Positions 24,040-37,000 of a stretch of 64,000 bases of DNA are shown here, in pieces (positions within the stretch are counted from its first letter, which is position 1; the number at the start of each line of letters is the position of its first letter). The position numbers were made by a program, and so were the translations under genes. The stretch lies in the NCBI RefSeq assembly GCF_032854445.1, contig NC_088303.1, positions 20,405,501-20,469,500 of the forward strand, given 5' to 3'. This DNA is from Liolophura sinensis (taxonomy: Eukaryota > Mollusca > Polyplacophora > Chitonida > Chitonidae). Under the pieces are notes generated by a model. The model made no database searches, was not told where the DNA came from, and saw nothing but the letters and a program-made list of their open reading frames with translations.

Positions 24040-25185
24040 AGGTATAGGTTGTCCATTCATTACATGTATATAACGATTCTTGAATCATCACAACATGTTT
24101 GATATAGCTTCCCAAGTCACTATATAATTATTACATCACAACATGTTTAATATATATTTTCCGAAGCTGCTATGTAGTTATTCAATCCCTACATGTTTTG
24201 TATAGATTTCCAAGTTACTAATATTCCATTAGAATGTGTATGATATAGGTTCTCAAGTTACTTTTGTTCCATCACAATATGTTTGATCTGTTCCCAAGTT
24301 ACTAGTATTCCATCACAACATGTTTGATATAAGTTCACAAGTTATTCCATCACAATATGTTTGATATAGGCTCCTAAGTTACCAATATTTCATCACAACA
24401 TGTTTGATATAGGCTCCTAAGTTACTAATATTCCATCACAACATGTTTGATATAGGCTCGTAAGTTACTAATATTCCATCACAACATGTTTGATATAGGC
24501 TCCCAAGTTATTAATATTCCATCACAACATGTTTGATATAGGCTTCCAAGTTACTAATATTCCATCACAACATGTTTAATATAGGCTCGCAAGTTACTAA
24601 TATTCCATCACAACATGTTTGATATAGGTTCCCAAGTTACTAATATTCCATCACAACATGTTTGATATAGGTTCCCAAGTTATTAATATTCCATCACAAC
24701 ATGTTTAATATAGGCTCGTAAGTTACTAATATTCCATCACAACATGTTTGATATAGGCTCGTAAGTTACTAATATTCCATCACAACATGTTTAATATAGG
24801 CTCGTAAGTTACTAATATTCCATCACAACATGTTTGATATAGGTTCCCAAGTTACTAATATTCCATTACAATATATAGGTTCTCAAGTTACTAATATTCC
24901 ATCACATATTTGATCTGTTCCCAAGTTACTAATATTCCATCACATGTTTGATCTGTTCCCAAGTTACTAATATTCCATCACATGTTTGATATAGGTTCCC
25001 AAGTTCCTATTATTCCATCCCAACTTGTTTGATGTAAGTCCCCAAGTGACTTTATAACGATTTCATTGCAACATGTTTGATATAGGTTCCCAAGTTAACA
25101 ATTTATAAAGTTCTTAAGTAACTTTACAACGATTTCATTGCAACATGTTTGATAAAGCTTCCCAAGTTACCAATTTACAAAGGCC
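24040..25185. repeat. Tandem array, ~43-bp unit
   Basis: About 24 copies of a unit containing ATTCCATCACAACATGTTTG, then ATATAGGCTCGTAAGTTACT and AAT. Left and right ends are diverged and contain shortened units (ATCACATGTTTGATCTGTTC near 24940); the centre, 24400-24860, is nearly uniform with alternating GGCTCGTAAG and GGTTCCCAAG variants. Confidence 0.95.
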
Positions 25186-28139
25186 TTAATAAATAACGTC
25201 TATGTACAGTGTAGGTCCAAAACTGCCATTGCAAACATGGCCGTGCCGCCCCTTCTTTCAATAAAAGTCTTCCTTAACCACAACTTTTCTATACTGTGTA
25301 CACTACAGCGATTAACAAAGTCCATGCATCTTTATTTGTTTCAGAGCATTAATCATAAGGAAGCATGCCATGATCGATACGCCTGCTTATAGTTCCTGTC
25401 TTCACTAAGACGTATTCCATTGATATTAGTACGTAACAAAGACGAAATTAACTTTAAATATTTTATCTTATGTTGCTCTGGAGTCAGTGTATGTCTGGTT
25501 TTGCCAATTTGCTATATACGCAGTAGGCCCTATGCCCTCAGCGAAGGAGATTTTTTTTAAGCCCATGCCATTTATTGAGGAGCCGGAGGGCTTGGGCGGG
25601 CGGTACTTCGCAGATGGTACGATTTTCCGTCCCCTCGGGCAATGCGCCATATCATATCTTCCTGAAAACCGGTCCCTGGTGCAAATAATTAATGCCCGAG
25701 TCCATCATTTCTATAGATACGGATTGCTAGCGGCTGAATTTTGGCCCGCATCAAATGTTTTGAGATATGCTACACTGGCATGCCCGGGGGTGGTTTTAAG
25801 GTTATTCGAGAGAGCTTTAACGTGTGTGTGACTGATATCCCCTGCCTGCTTGCCGCCAGCCTCTCTGTTAGAGCCATAGTGCAGGCCAGGGAAAAAAATC
25901 CATACAAGTCACTGTATATCATACTGTCCACAGAAATCGCCATTTGTGTTCATTTGTACTCACAAAACTCCGCACGTATACCTACGAGCGGTACACTGTG
26001 TATATATATATATAAGATGAAGTGATGAAGTGTATATAGTAGGGCACAGATGGATAGCGCATATACAACGGGTCTGTGGACAATCACGCTGGACTAAGTA
26101 GGCCTATACACACGTACTGACACGCGCGTAATCACACACGCACACGCGTTGCGCCAATGTGACATAACATATGATGTTATCACATATGATCCTGATTTCC
26201 CTCTATGACCAAACAGTAGAATTAATCCTCACAACAGGTACACTATGCACATGATATTGGTGGAAGACTGCATAATCCAATGTCCTCCGTTCGCATACAC
26301 TCTTTATGGGGTATTCCAGGCATATATGGTGACAATTAATTTATATAAATAAGCGGTCGGTGGCTGCATGTTTGCGCACTTGTTACATTCAGTTAAATCT
26401 CGTATAGAGCCGCTGGCTCAGATGGATCGAGTTTTATAAGAACGTGGTGTATAAGCAATGTATGTACATTCTCCCGGAATAATATACTAAAAGAGTACAT
26501 ATCTCGCTTCTTAATTGGTGTAGTACCGGTATACATTCTGCATTCCGCTGACCGGAGTTTTCAAAAAATCATGTTGACCCAGTTTCTTTAAAGTTACTTT
26601 TGCTATAAATATTATATTTTAGATATCATAATTGACATTCACTGCGGAGATAACCATGCATCGACTGTGGTTCCAACGAAAAGCGTACATGTAAGTACTG
26701 AACTAACTGCAAACTTATAATATTTTAGTCTTTTAAAAAAAGTAACCTTGTGACCAACGGCTTTATCCACCAATAAACCCGTCCTTTATTTAGTTATTTA
26801 TTTATTGGTGTCTAAAGCCGCGTCTGTACTTGTCAAATATTCAAATTTTAGGCAGCAGTGTAGCAAGGATACGTTAAGTGAAATATTACAGAGTACGTAG
26901 TTAAGTTGTTTTAAAAAAATAACAAGTCTGTATGTCGCAGATGACCCAGCAGGCCTACATATAAGCTTGCGTAAGAGCTGGTAACATAGTCTTTGTATGA
27001 TATTCATTGTAGTACACCCTATTCCAGGTTGCTCAAGGGTCCAATGAAGGCTATAGGCAAGCCTTTAATATTAACAATAAACTCTTTTCGACCAAATATA
27101 TCACAAAAGCGAAAAAAGAAAAAGAAAGAAACGATCAGTATTGTGATGAGAACGTCGCTCATTTACCAAAATGCATAATAAATGTTATACATGTACCAGT
27201 ATTCGGATTTCGAGCAACACAGTGTAAACCTACACGTGCACCTGTGTAACAAACCGCCATCTTGTATAAGTCAAAACTTCTTGAGTATATGGTGTTAAGT
27301 AAAGGCCTATACAGTTTTCGTGCTTGCCATTGTGGTTTTACTGCACAGAACTGAATGAAAATGCACTTTGTCGCATCTTTGCCAAAATGACCACATACAC
27401 TTATCCGAACTTAAATATGACATGACAGCATGATGCAACGTGCAACCTTCTCTTCCCCTTGAATTACAATTCACTGTGACGCCGAAGCCATCCCATGCAT
27501 GCAACGAACAGTGTGGACTATAGTTGACCAGCAGCTACTTCATCCGACTTTCAGATCTGGCAAGACCGTGCCAGTATGCAAGAGAGAATATGCCCATGGT
27601 GTCTAGAGTTCACTCCCTTGTTTCCTCGCTGCACGTTAACATCATGTATCGATATGCCAATTGTATGCATGTTTTATTCGTTGGATGCGTCTGAGTATCG
27701 GATTATGAATTTTTACTAGTTAAGGATGCATAGTGAGACGTCTTGAGCTTGGTTAATGCTGGAACAAAACCCTTTTTGATGAGTACTCACTAAACCACAC
27801 CGTGAGCCGTTCACCTGCATGTTTTCCTACACCATTTCGATGTAAAATGGCACTTTCTACCAGTATGCGTGACAATTCGCCTGTCTGTCGCGTGCTCCTT
27901 TTCATTCTGTATTTGAAAACACTGTGAAACAATAAATTATTATAATCTGCTGGTTCTTGTAAGCTCTAACTGTTCTAAAAGGCCGCTTTATTCCGGTTTT
28001 TCGATTATCACGTTGAGCGCCTTAGAAAACAAGACTCCACGCAACAAAATTTTATTCACAATTTTTTAAATTCAGGTTTTTTAATGTTCAAATAAACTGC
28101 AAATTTTTAGATTTAAAAAAATCTAAAAAAAAAAAAACG
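25186..28139. other. Intergenic, no gene recognised
   Basis: Mostly single-copy. Open frames at 25487-25831 (plus, 114 codons) and 25468-25650 (minus) overlap in antisense and match nothing I know. Minor features are a (TA)n run near 25999-26013, a small CACACGCACACGCG stretch near 26135, and a SINE-tail trace near 26787-26830. Confidence 0.45.
28125..28137 (-). terminator. RNA polymerase III terminator for tRNA-Lys
   Basis: An uninterrupted run of 13 A on the plus strand reads as a T run starting three bases beyond the tRNA 3' end on the minus strand, the normal Pol III termination signal. Confidence 0.85.
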
Positions 28140-28212
28140 CGCCCAACGTGGGGCTCGAACCCACGACCCCGAGATTAAGAGTCTCGTGCTCTACCGACTG
28201 AGCTAGCCGGGC
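28140..28212 (-). tRNA. tRNA-Lys (anticodon CTT)
   Basis: The minus strand begins GCCCGGCTAGCTCAGTCGG and folds into a complete cloverleaf. The 7-bp acceptor stem is GCCCGGC with GTTGGGC, containing one G-T pair. The D arm is GCTC/GAGC. The anticodon stem CGAGA/TCTCG encloses loop CTCTTAA, anticodon CTT, decoding AAG. The T arm GTGGG/CCCAC carries loop TTCGAGC. The internal A box and the B box GGTTCGAGCC are intact, there is no intron, and base 28140 gives discriminator G. This looks like a functional nuclear tRNA gene, not a SINE head, because no SINE body follows. Confidence 0.96.
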
Positions 28213-30575
28213 AACCAAACTGTGTAGGGAACGTTTGCTTCTTATGGGTTAAGATACAAGTATCTGTAGATGCCATATTGTCAACCTTTATCCGAGATTT
28301 AATTTTAAGTTTCTTCAGTTATTTTTATGTGGTAAGCAACCAAAACGCAGGACACATTTTCTTTAAGTGATAAACGACTTGCGTTATTTATTACCTGTAA
28401 GCCGACAGGATATGCGTCCTATGTTTCTTTCTAAAAGAATTTTTCCTTCATTTTATGTTCATATATACACTTTTATAATTTTTTTTTTTTTCTTCACGCA
28501 CGTACATATTCGTACGGTCGTCCGTCGCGATCCGGGCCATTAAAATATGGATCATGGGCCAGATTTAGATATTTATACCTCCGCGACGGTTTTAGAACCA
28601 TGGCTAGGTACAAAGAATGCCGTTTAAACAACGCGCTATGTTGCGAGTCAACGGGCGAAATCGGCATTTACAAATTTGTGTAAGAAGGCCTATGTATATA
28701 TAACAGTACTGTAACAGTACCGGTAACCCAGATTATCAACGGCTGTAGGCTATATAGTCCTAGTTCTATCGAACAACCAAAGTTTAAGGCATTTATTGAT
28801 ACTAAAATTGCAAAATGAAGTGGGCTTTTTCTTTTTTCATTGGCGGTGTTGTAAAACTGGGGGATGAGGATCGTTTCAATAAATTTAAAAAACGAGGATC
28901 AACGACGACTGTAGAGATGTTGCCTACTTGTATTTTCTTGTCTGTCGATGCCGTAGTACAGCGCCCATTTTTAATGCACTACAATACAAAGGCAGAGGAA
29001 AAAGCGCCTTTTTTTTTTTGGCGTTTCGATTCAGAGTACTTACACCTATAGTTCCATACAGGGATGAAACTTGCTTTCACAAATGGTGTTAAGGGGACTT
29101 CTTACGCTGTCACAAACACAAACTGTAGTTCTGATAGGACAATGCAGAATTCTAACACTACTGACCAACTATATTTTTTTACGAGAAAAATACTGAACAC
29201 AACAGAGAACATCTCACAACATTGCCATTGTTCTGGATTGTGGTAATTTATTGCCGGAGATTTTAACACAGAATAAAGCATCAGAAATCGGAATGATTCC
29301 AGCCTTGACAGGTATGGACTAACTTTGTGTACCTGAATGGTGCTTTATACTCTCAGGGCTTTGGTCACTTGTTGGTTCATGCGAGTTTACGGTGTAGCGT
29401 GTGTAGCAAGGCAGAGCGTTTGCAAACACTGGTACGTTCACAAGAGAACAGTTATGTAACTATACAACATTAGAGTGGTTTGGGAGAAGAGGTGAACATA
29501 AAACAGTATTACTATATCACTAGCGCTTTTATGTGAGCACATTTGAATTTCATAATCTCCTAGTGACATGACTTTGCAAAACATAAGGAGTCTGCAAGCG
29601 TAAACCCAAATTAAAATACTTAAATGACAAGAAATTTGCGTTCACAGAATTTTTCGTTGCTCAGCACGTATATATTCCTGTATTATACACACAGGAGGGT
29701 TGGTCATGTGATTGATATCAAACCAGTGAAATGTGTACATAACCCAACGCATACCCAACACAAGTGTTGAAAAATTCAACGTGTATATACATAACCCTAC
29801 AGTCAACAACTTCCCCTATGTTGAGGAATAAACCGGTTTCTGGAAATCATTCTGTTAAAATCCTAACATCGTTACAACACAATGGATGATAAGAGATGGG
29901 TAGCACATTTGCCAAAACAAATCTATGATGAGATTAACATGAAGGCAATATCACACTTACTAAAATAGCTGATTCAGGTGATATTTCTTCAAATGAAAGA
30001 AAAAAATAAATAAAATAAAGCCTCTTGATTAGGCCAAGCCATTAAGCTGGCAACAAAATACAGTAGGTCTTACTTGTCTTAGGCCAAGAGACAAAAAGAT
30101 CGAATAGCATGAAATTTCAGGCCTGCTTTCGTATGACAAATCTTCAAGATCAAAGAAATTCTTCAAACAAATATCTTGATTGCATACAGAAAAAGCAAAT
30201 TGTTCGCTTTCAAAGGCAAACAATCATAAGCCAAAACCGCAACAACTGCACCACATTTCATCGCATCTGCACCTTAAGGCAAAACTGAAGTCAATTCCTG
30301 TCGTGGTCTGTTTTCCCGAACATTCCAGGCCGACTAAGTGTCCACACAGGCACTTCTTTCAAGTCACTTCTTTCAAGTCACTGTTTAATTCCGTCTCTCT
30401 GGACACACGGTCTATTAGGAGTATGAACAGAGCAGCTGCTCTACAGGTACACTTTCCACTGTTCGATGCAGTCTGACACAAAGGAATTACATGTGAAGAG
30501 AATGGATTGGAGGCTTCCTTCCCCTGCATCAACTCAAATGTGCCAGAGGGAGAACTACAGGACAGCTGTCTACAA
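28213..30575. other. Intergenic, upstream of tRNA-Lys and downstream of LSM14
   Basis: AT-rich sequence with no gene I can support; frames at 28815-29051 and 29064-29246 are short and resemble no known family. It may contain the LSM14 3' UTR: minus-strand ATTAAA lies at 30384-30389 and AATAAA at 29247-29252, both possible polyadenylation signals. Confidence 0.45.
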
Positions 30576-30593
30576 CTACGTCTGCACAGGTCT
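30576..30593 (-). CDS. LSM14: Possible alternative last LSM14 coding exon
   Basis: A strong acceptor, TTTTGCCTTTTTGTCTTCAG, ends at 30594. Joined in phase 0 to the exon ending at 30952 it would add RPVQT and a TAG stop, replacing VS. An ATTAAA signal about 190 nt further on would give a compact 3' UTR. Only the splice signals support this. Confidence 0.4.
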   Translation of the reverse strand, partial: RPVQT

Positions 30594-30700
30594 CTGAAGA
30601 CAAAAAGGCAAAACAAGTGGTAACATTTCCAGCAAAATGGTTCAACAAAACGACACCTCCATACTTTTCACGGAACATGTGGTAAGGAGAAGACAAAATT

Positions 30701-30815
30701 ATTTCTTTGATTGGTGTTTAATGTGAAAAATTCAAGAATATTTCACAGCGACCAGAGTTATGGTGGGAGGAAACCGGGCAGAGCCTGGGGTAAACCCACA
30801 GCCATCTGATGGCTG
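30701..30815 (-). mobile_element. SINE fragment near the LSM14 3' end
   Basis: Contains TTTCTTTGATTGGTGTTTAA, AATTCAAGAATATTTCAC and GTTATGGTGGGAGGAAACCG in tail-to-body order, minus orientation, head missing. It sits in the possible last intron. Confidence 0.8.
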
Positions 30816-30942
30816 CGATATAAACAGTACAATCTGTTTACACATCCTCACAAAATTCTGGTCCTGGATTGTCATTTTCACCAATAATTCAACTTATGCT
30901 TAGCTTATTAATCATGGATTCAATAAAATTGCTATCTTTTTA

Positions 30943-31052
30943 TCAACTAACCTTGTTTGGTGCACCTTTTCTATCCAGACCAGCTGCCTCATAGTTATAA
31001 TCATAGTCTACCCAGCCTTGGTTTCTACGACCTCTTCCTGATCCACCTCGAC
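30943..31052 (-). CDS. LSM14: LSM14 coding exon 9 (C-terminus, read-through form)
   Basis: Starts after TTTGCCTTTAG and encodes [20 protein letters not shown], then [14 protein letters not shown]. Reading on gives VS and a TGA stop at 30943. The same position is a possible donor (AAG then GTTAGT at 30951), so this may not be the true last coding exon. Confidence 0.8.
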
Positions 31053-34000
31053 CTAAAGGCAAAGAAATCACAAAATTTTTGTCAGACAAAGATAACCTTT
31101 TTTAGAAACATCAATTTATTACGCTTCCACTGAAAAATTTCCATTCAAAAGTTTCATTTTTGTCTCATTTGTGATATAGTGACTTTTACTGATGACAACT
31201 TGATCTTGACTGCAGGACCACATGACGGTTCCAAGGCTTGCAGTGTTCCCTTTGTACTTTTTATTTATTTATTTCACAAGTATTTAACAAGTAAAAGAAT
31301 TATTCACTCATGACAAGGTTTAACATTGATTCTAATACACAACAGACTAAGTCAGGAACTTGGTAATGCACACACATGCAATATGCACATGCTGAATCAA
31401 CTCTGGAATGCTCCACTTTAAGTAGTGACAATAGGAACCCTTACCTTGATAGCCACGCCCTCTACCTCTATAGTATCCACCTCGCGCCCTATAACCACCT
31501 CGGCCACGGTAGCCTCTACGATTTTCAGATACACCAAATGTCTCTGCATTCAACTTGCGTTCTTCTCGCCAACTTGTGCGATTAAGATTGCGGCTAGTAA
31601 ACAGAATGTAATAATCCATTAAATTTTTCAAGTCACTCATGTTTTTCTGCACCAAAACTAAGAAAACTTAGCAATGTTCTTAATACCTCTTTTCACTCTG
31701 TCCACTGAAAATTGTATTTGATTGTACGGTTCACACTGTTGTGTATCAAATATATTTCATTGTGCATAACATTTGGCTATGGTGACAGAAATTAAATCTT
31801 TATGGTGTGCAGACTTGCATTAGGCCTATAATTACTAAACTACTTCAAAATTTTCAACTCTTCCAAACAAAATGGTTATGGACTGTAGACCACGAAGGTC
31901 AGTGTCCCCTGCATTACACCCTAACAGAGAATTTTCTGTAACAGGATAGCCACATGGTTGTGGTGTTGGGAACCTGATTTCATATCAACACCTACCCCTT
32001 TGCTCGTTCAGTGGCCTCACAGCTGATGTTGTCAAAGAAAGATTTTTGTTTATCATAGAACTGGCTATCATCCTCCTGCTCTTCTTCAGGCTCTGCTTCA
32101 TCAGCTGACCCTTCCTTATCACCATTAACAACTTTATCACCTGAAACGTCAAAACCATTATACTATGTGCATTTCTTTGTCAATTAAATGTTCAATTCTG
32201 GTTACAATGGTGAAAAATTAAATCCAAATATTTCTGTCTGAGTGGTGTTTTAACACCATACTCATTTTTCATTTATAAAAGAGCAGACTGGTTTATGTGT
32301 GGAAAAAAATTGCATTGCCCAGTGCTTCAAAACCACAGCCCCAGCCAAGGTACAGTTTGATTCATTTATTTATTTGATTGGCCTTTTACACCGTAGTCAA
32401 GAATATTTCACTTATACGACGGCGGCCAGCATTATGGTGGGAGGAAACCAGGCAGAGCCCGGGGGAAACCCATGACCATCCGCAGGTTGCTGGCAGACCT
32501 TCCCACGTACGGCCGGAGAAGCCAGCATGAGCTGGACTTGAACTCACAGTGACCGCATTGGTGAGAGACTCCTCGGTCATTACGCTGCACTAGCGCGCTA
32601 ACCGACTGTGCCACGGAGGCCCCTAGGTACAGTTTGATAGTTTAAAGGACACCGAAGTGTGACATACCACAACATTCAGAATACAGTTTCGAAAAACTGG
32701 CAGGAAAACATGAACTTCAAAGCCAGCAATTTAGAATTAAACACTACTCATCCGACAAAGTACGATCAATTGTTCAATTATGAATATTGATATAAATGAA
32801 TGCCCTTGAGCATACATGGTTTATTATCCCTATATGAACATGAAGTCATTCATTTCATGATGAATGACAGCAAACAACATGTATAACACGAGTCCTGCAC
32901 CATGCAAGACACTGTACTTACTAATTGTGACTTTCTTTTTGAACTCCTCTTCTATTTTGTCCTTGTCAAATTGAGCATTGGCTTCTTCAAAGTCAAACTC
33001 TCCTTCAAATTTCAGTGGAGTTTCAGATGGCTTTCCTGGACCTCTCCCTCTGCCACCTCTACCGCCTCTGTCGGACCAGGAACCACGTGCATTTCCTCGT
33101 CCCAAGCCAAAGCCACCTGCACAGTTGAAGTTATAACACTAATACACAAGGATAAAATGTCTCAAAGCTACAAACATACTTGCAAATAAAAGCACAACTT
33201 GCATCCCTTTGAAAGGCAAAATAACTACAAAGATCTGAAAGTTAAGGATACTAGGGCCCCTCGAGACTTGGATTTTTGATTCTTACTTTCAACTTTCAGA
33301 TGAAACCCACATTCTAGATATAAATACTGTAATACTGACTAAAATTTTTGGGATCATGTTTTCATAAGATCCCAGTGACCAGGGATTAACTCATTGATTA
33401 CCTGCTCTGGCTACACAGGCCTCTGCTAAATTTTTATTAACCTCGTGCTAATGTTTGCCTATAACCTGCAGAGGTCTGCAAAGGTTGCCTCAGGACCTCA
33501 TATACATGTTAACAAAAACAGATTTAATGACTGTACCAGGGTGCCAGTAAGGTGACTGGAATTGTTCATTTCTTTGCTCATGAATAATTTGCTCACAAAT
33601 TATTGCAGAATTTTGTCAGAGCTTGGGGACATTTCGCTCACGTTCTCTTTTTTTGAGACAGCTATACTGTGAAATACATCATTTCTTTTTCCTTATTTGC
33701 AAACATAATTCTATGAAATTTTGCCAAGCGTAGCTAAATACTTTAAAAACAAAATTCCACAAATATATTTTCTAGTTTTCAAAATAATAAAAGAGTTACT
33801 TTCTAAATCTTTTCAATCTTGTGAAAATTAACTTTAAATGCACAGAGATTTTCAAATGCTATTGTATCGAGGGTGTTTTTGGAACACGGCTTTGCAACGT
33901 GATGGATTTTATCATGGTGAAACACTCCTGCAGGAGAACTTTTACTATACTGATACTTTTTAAAATGTTTTGCTGGTGAAGTATTATTATTCATTGCCCA

Positions 34001-37000
34001 AATCCTCCAGAAATGTGACCATCAAGAGAACACAATATGACAGCTACCTATCACCAGCTCAACATCATAAAGATGTCGAGAAGATTCAGCTGCTGTTTTT
34101 TTTGGTACCACAGTATTCATTAAATTATCTTAATATGTGTACAGGAAACTAAGCTGTCCACAAATCTCATCTCTCCAATTCTTAAGTAGGGAGGTTTGGG
34201 GGTGAACTGGTCCAGATGTAATATTTTGGTGACAAGCTTTTGGTTAACTGCTAGCTTTTTTTCCATTATGTCTTTCATGCAGGGCTCTCCGAGAGAGCCA
34301 CTTACCCCTATTATTGCCCCTTCCTCTGTTGTTTCCCTGTGGTCGGTTTTGTTGGGGACGTCTTCGGTCATCCCTCTTGTCTGCCTGGTGGTTGTAATTG
34401 TTCTGGTACTGATGATTCTGATGGTTGCGACCAGAATCCATTTTATTAGATGACCCTGAATGCTGCGAACTCTGGTCAACACTTGGCGACTTCCTGCTAG
34501 GGGGAGGTGTTGGACCTCTGGAACCTAAATCAAAAGGAAATGCCAAATAAATCTCATAAAACAAAGATAACAAATGGGTCATTACACATGAAATACATTG
34601 ATACTGTCATTCCAAGCCATGGGAAATAAACTGGCACTGGACTGTATGAAGCAGACCCATACCAAGCAGAATACATGTCCATACAGAAGTGAAACATGCA
34701 TAGCAATAGAATTTGCAAACAAATGAAAGAGAGTGAATGTGCCCAGGACATGTTCACTTCCACAGTAAAATCAAATTAATGGAGATGTTACAACAAAAAC
34801 AACAAAAGACTTAGAAACAATTCCTTTTAACTGATGACACATGACTAGATCAAATAGGCAGCGCTCTCAGATGCTTTAATGAAGCAGAAAAAAAAAAATC
34901 ATGAAGTCAAATGCCACGAATTCTTCGGCTTAGTGGGGAATGGAGTGCGTGCTTGGGGTTTAACGTTGTACTCAACAATTTTTCAGTCATATGACGACGA
35001 AGTGGGGAATGGAGGTTGACAACGGGGATAGTACAGTTTATAATGATCCCTTCATGGGATTGACAGAGCAGTCTGATGGCCTCCACCTACAGAATACTGT
35101 CAAGTGTTTGATTTTATTATTGTTATAATCATAAAAAAAATGGATAATGGAATAAACTAGAGTAGGATTTTGACAACAGCAAAGCACATTTGTCACTGCA
35201 AAGGCTTTATGAACCATGGCCATGAAAGGTTTAATATTTGTCAGTATTACATAAATGAGCCCATATGAAGTTGCTTTGCCAGTCAAATTTTTTACATCCT
35301 GTCTTTAACATGGGCCATTCACATAACGACAGGTACATTTCTTGCATGATTCTTATCCTATGATTACAATACTTTTCCTATGCACAATCTATGTCAGTTC
35401 TCTGAAAGTCAAACCACTCTGAAAGTCAAATGGGTTTAAAAGTACCTGTACAGAAAGCTTAATTTCACACCCAATAACAGTTTACCCCTTGTGCTGTTTT
35501 TACACAGTTCACAAATTACGTAACCAACTCTTAAGCTGACAGGCTCATGAAGCCTTCAAAATCATTTACACACTCCAAAGAGAAGGCTAAGCAATTCCTT
35601 TGTACATCTACTCCTACATCACAGGTCATACCATGGAATCGAAGAACTAAATAAAGCTGAAAATGAACATTACATTTCATAAATCACTTAAGGCTGAAGG
35701 GTAAACTTTCAGATATCAAAAAATGCTCTTTAGTAACAGGTTGTCTAGTTTTTATGTTGTCTATGGTCCATTACATATGGCTGCATATCTTCAGTGAGCA
35801 GATTTCATTTGGCATGCAATCATTCATATTGCCAATATTTCAAGTGCTCGTATTACTTGAAGTGGACTAGTATTGTCAGTACATGAACAAAAAGCATTGT
35901 GTAGTAGTTGTAACAAAAACGGGTTAGTGAATTGTCTCTTACAATTGGTGCGTGTTACAGCATAACCAAACTATCAATGCCAAGTCAGAGAAAAGAGCAA
36001 GGGTTAGTAAGTGGATGTGCAGCCTAAGTTATGCCAGGTTCAGGGCATTTGGAGGCAGGAAGGGTGAAGATGTCAGTCGCCTATTTACCAGGTCTACGAC
36101 CAGAACCAACTTGAACCCCTTGATCCATAGTAGGTGATACTCTAATAGGGGGAGTTGGGCCCCGGGAACCTGCCAGAAAATAACAGTGAAGTAACAGCCT
36201 AAATCTATGGTCATTTAAGTGAGAAGCACAGGATACAGTAAGAAGAAAACAAATCTATTTTGGACAGGAAGAGGCATGAAAGTAACAAGTAAAAAAAAAA
36301 AAAACATTAAGCATGCAAATTTATAAGTGGCAAAAATCAACAGTATGCAGTAAATTAAGGAATGATGTCTCACTAATCTCATTTTTATTCTCATGTGTAG
36401 TTACATCAAGAAACAAACAAATAAGAAAAATGTTATGTGAACCTTCTTCCCTGATCATGGACAGGTGAAAGATACGTGTAATAGTAAATGAAGGATGTGT
36501 TTGACTGACTAAAGCAACTATTTCAAACTACATGTATGTCAACTGTCATTCAGTTTGAAAACTAAGTATTATCCAAAGAAATTGCTAACTATGAAACAAA
36601 GATGAGTATTTATAGTGGCTTTTTTTTCGACACAAGAAAACAATGGCAACATGCAAGTAAAAGGTTAGAGGAAAAGTATCAAGGTCAGATGAAAAGTATA
36701 CAATTTAATACAAGTACCATCTTCCTAATTTACTAGCAGGGCTAACTTTAGCCATGACATGACGTACAATCACAACAGCAGTGATCCAGTTAAGGGGAAC
36801 ACCCGTGTAAATTTACGTCTCAGAAAATGACCAATATGCATGTACATTAAAAGGTAAGAATTAAGATATGCAATAGTTTCTAAAAAGTATAACCATACAT
36901 CATTTCGTGTAGAAATGCCTAGTCAACTGTGAGCCTAATAAAGTATATAGAAGATAACGGAGAAAAACTGTGTAAAGGGCGATTTCTCTTTACCACCGCT

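Noticed and set aside
1-25185. Regularly spaced repeats that might suggest a CRISPR array
   Set aside because: Units are head-to-tail without unique spacers, and the context (spliced genes, SINEs, nuclear tRNA) is animal.
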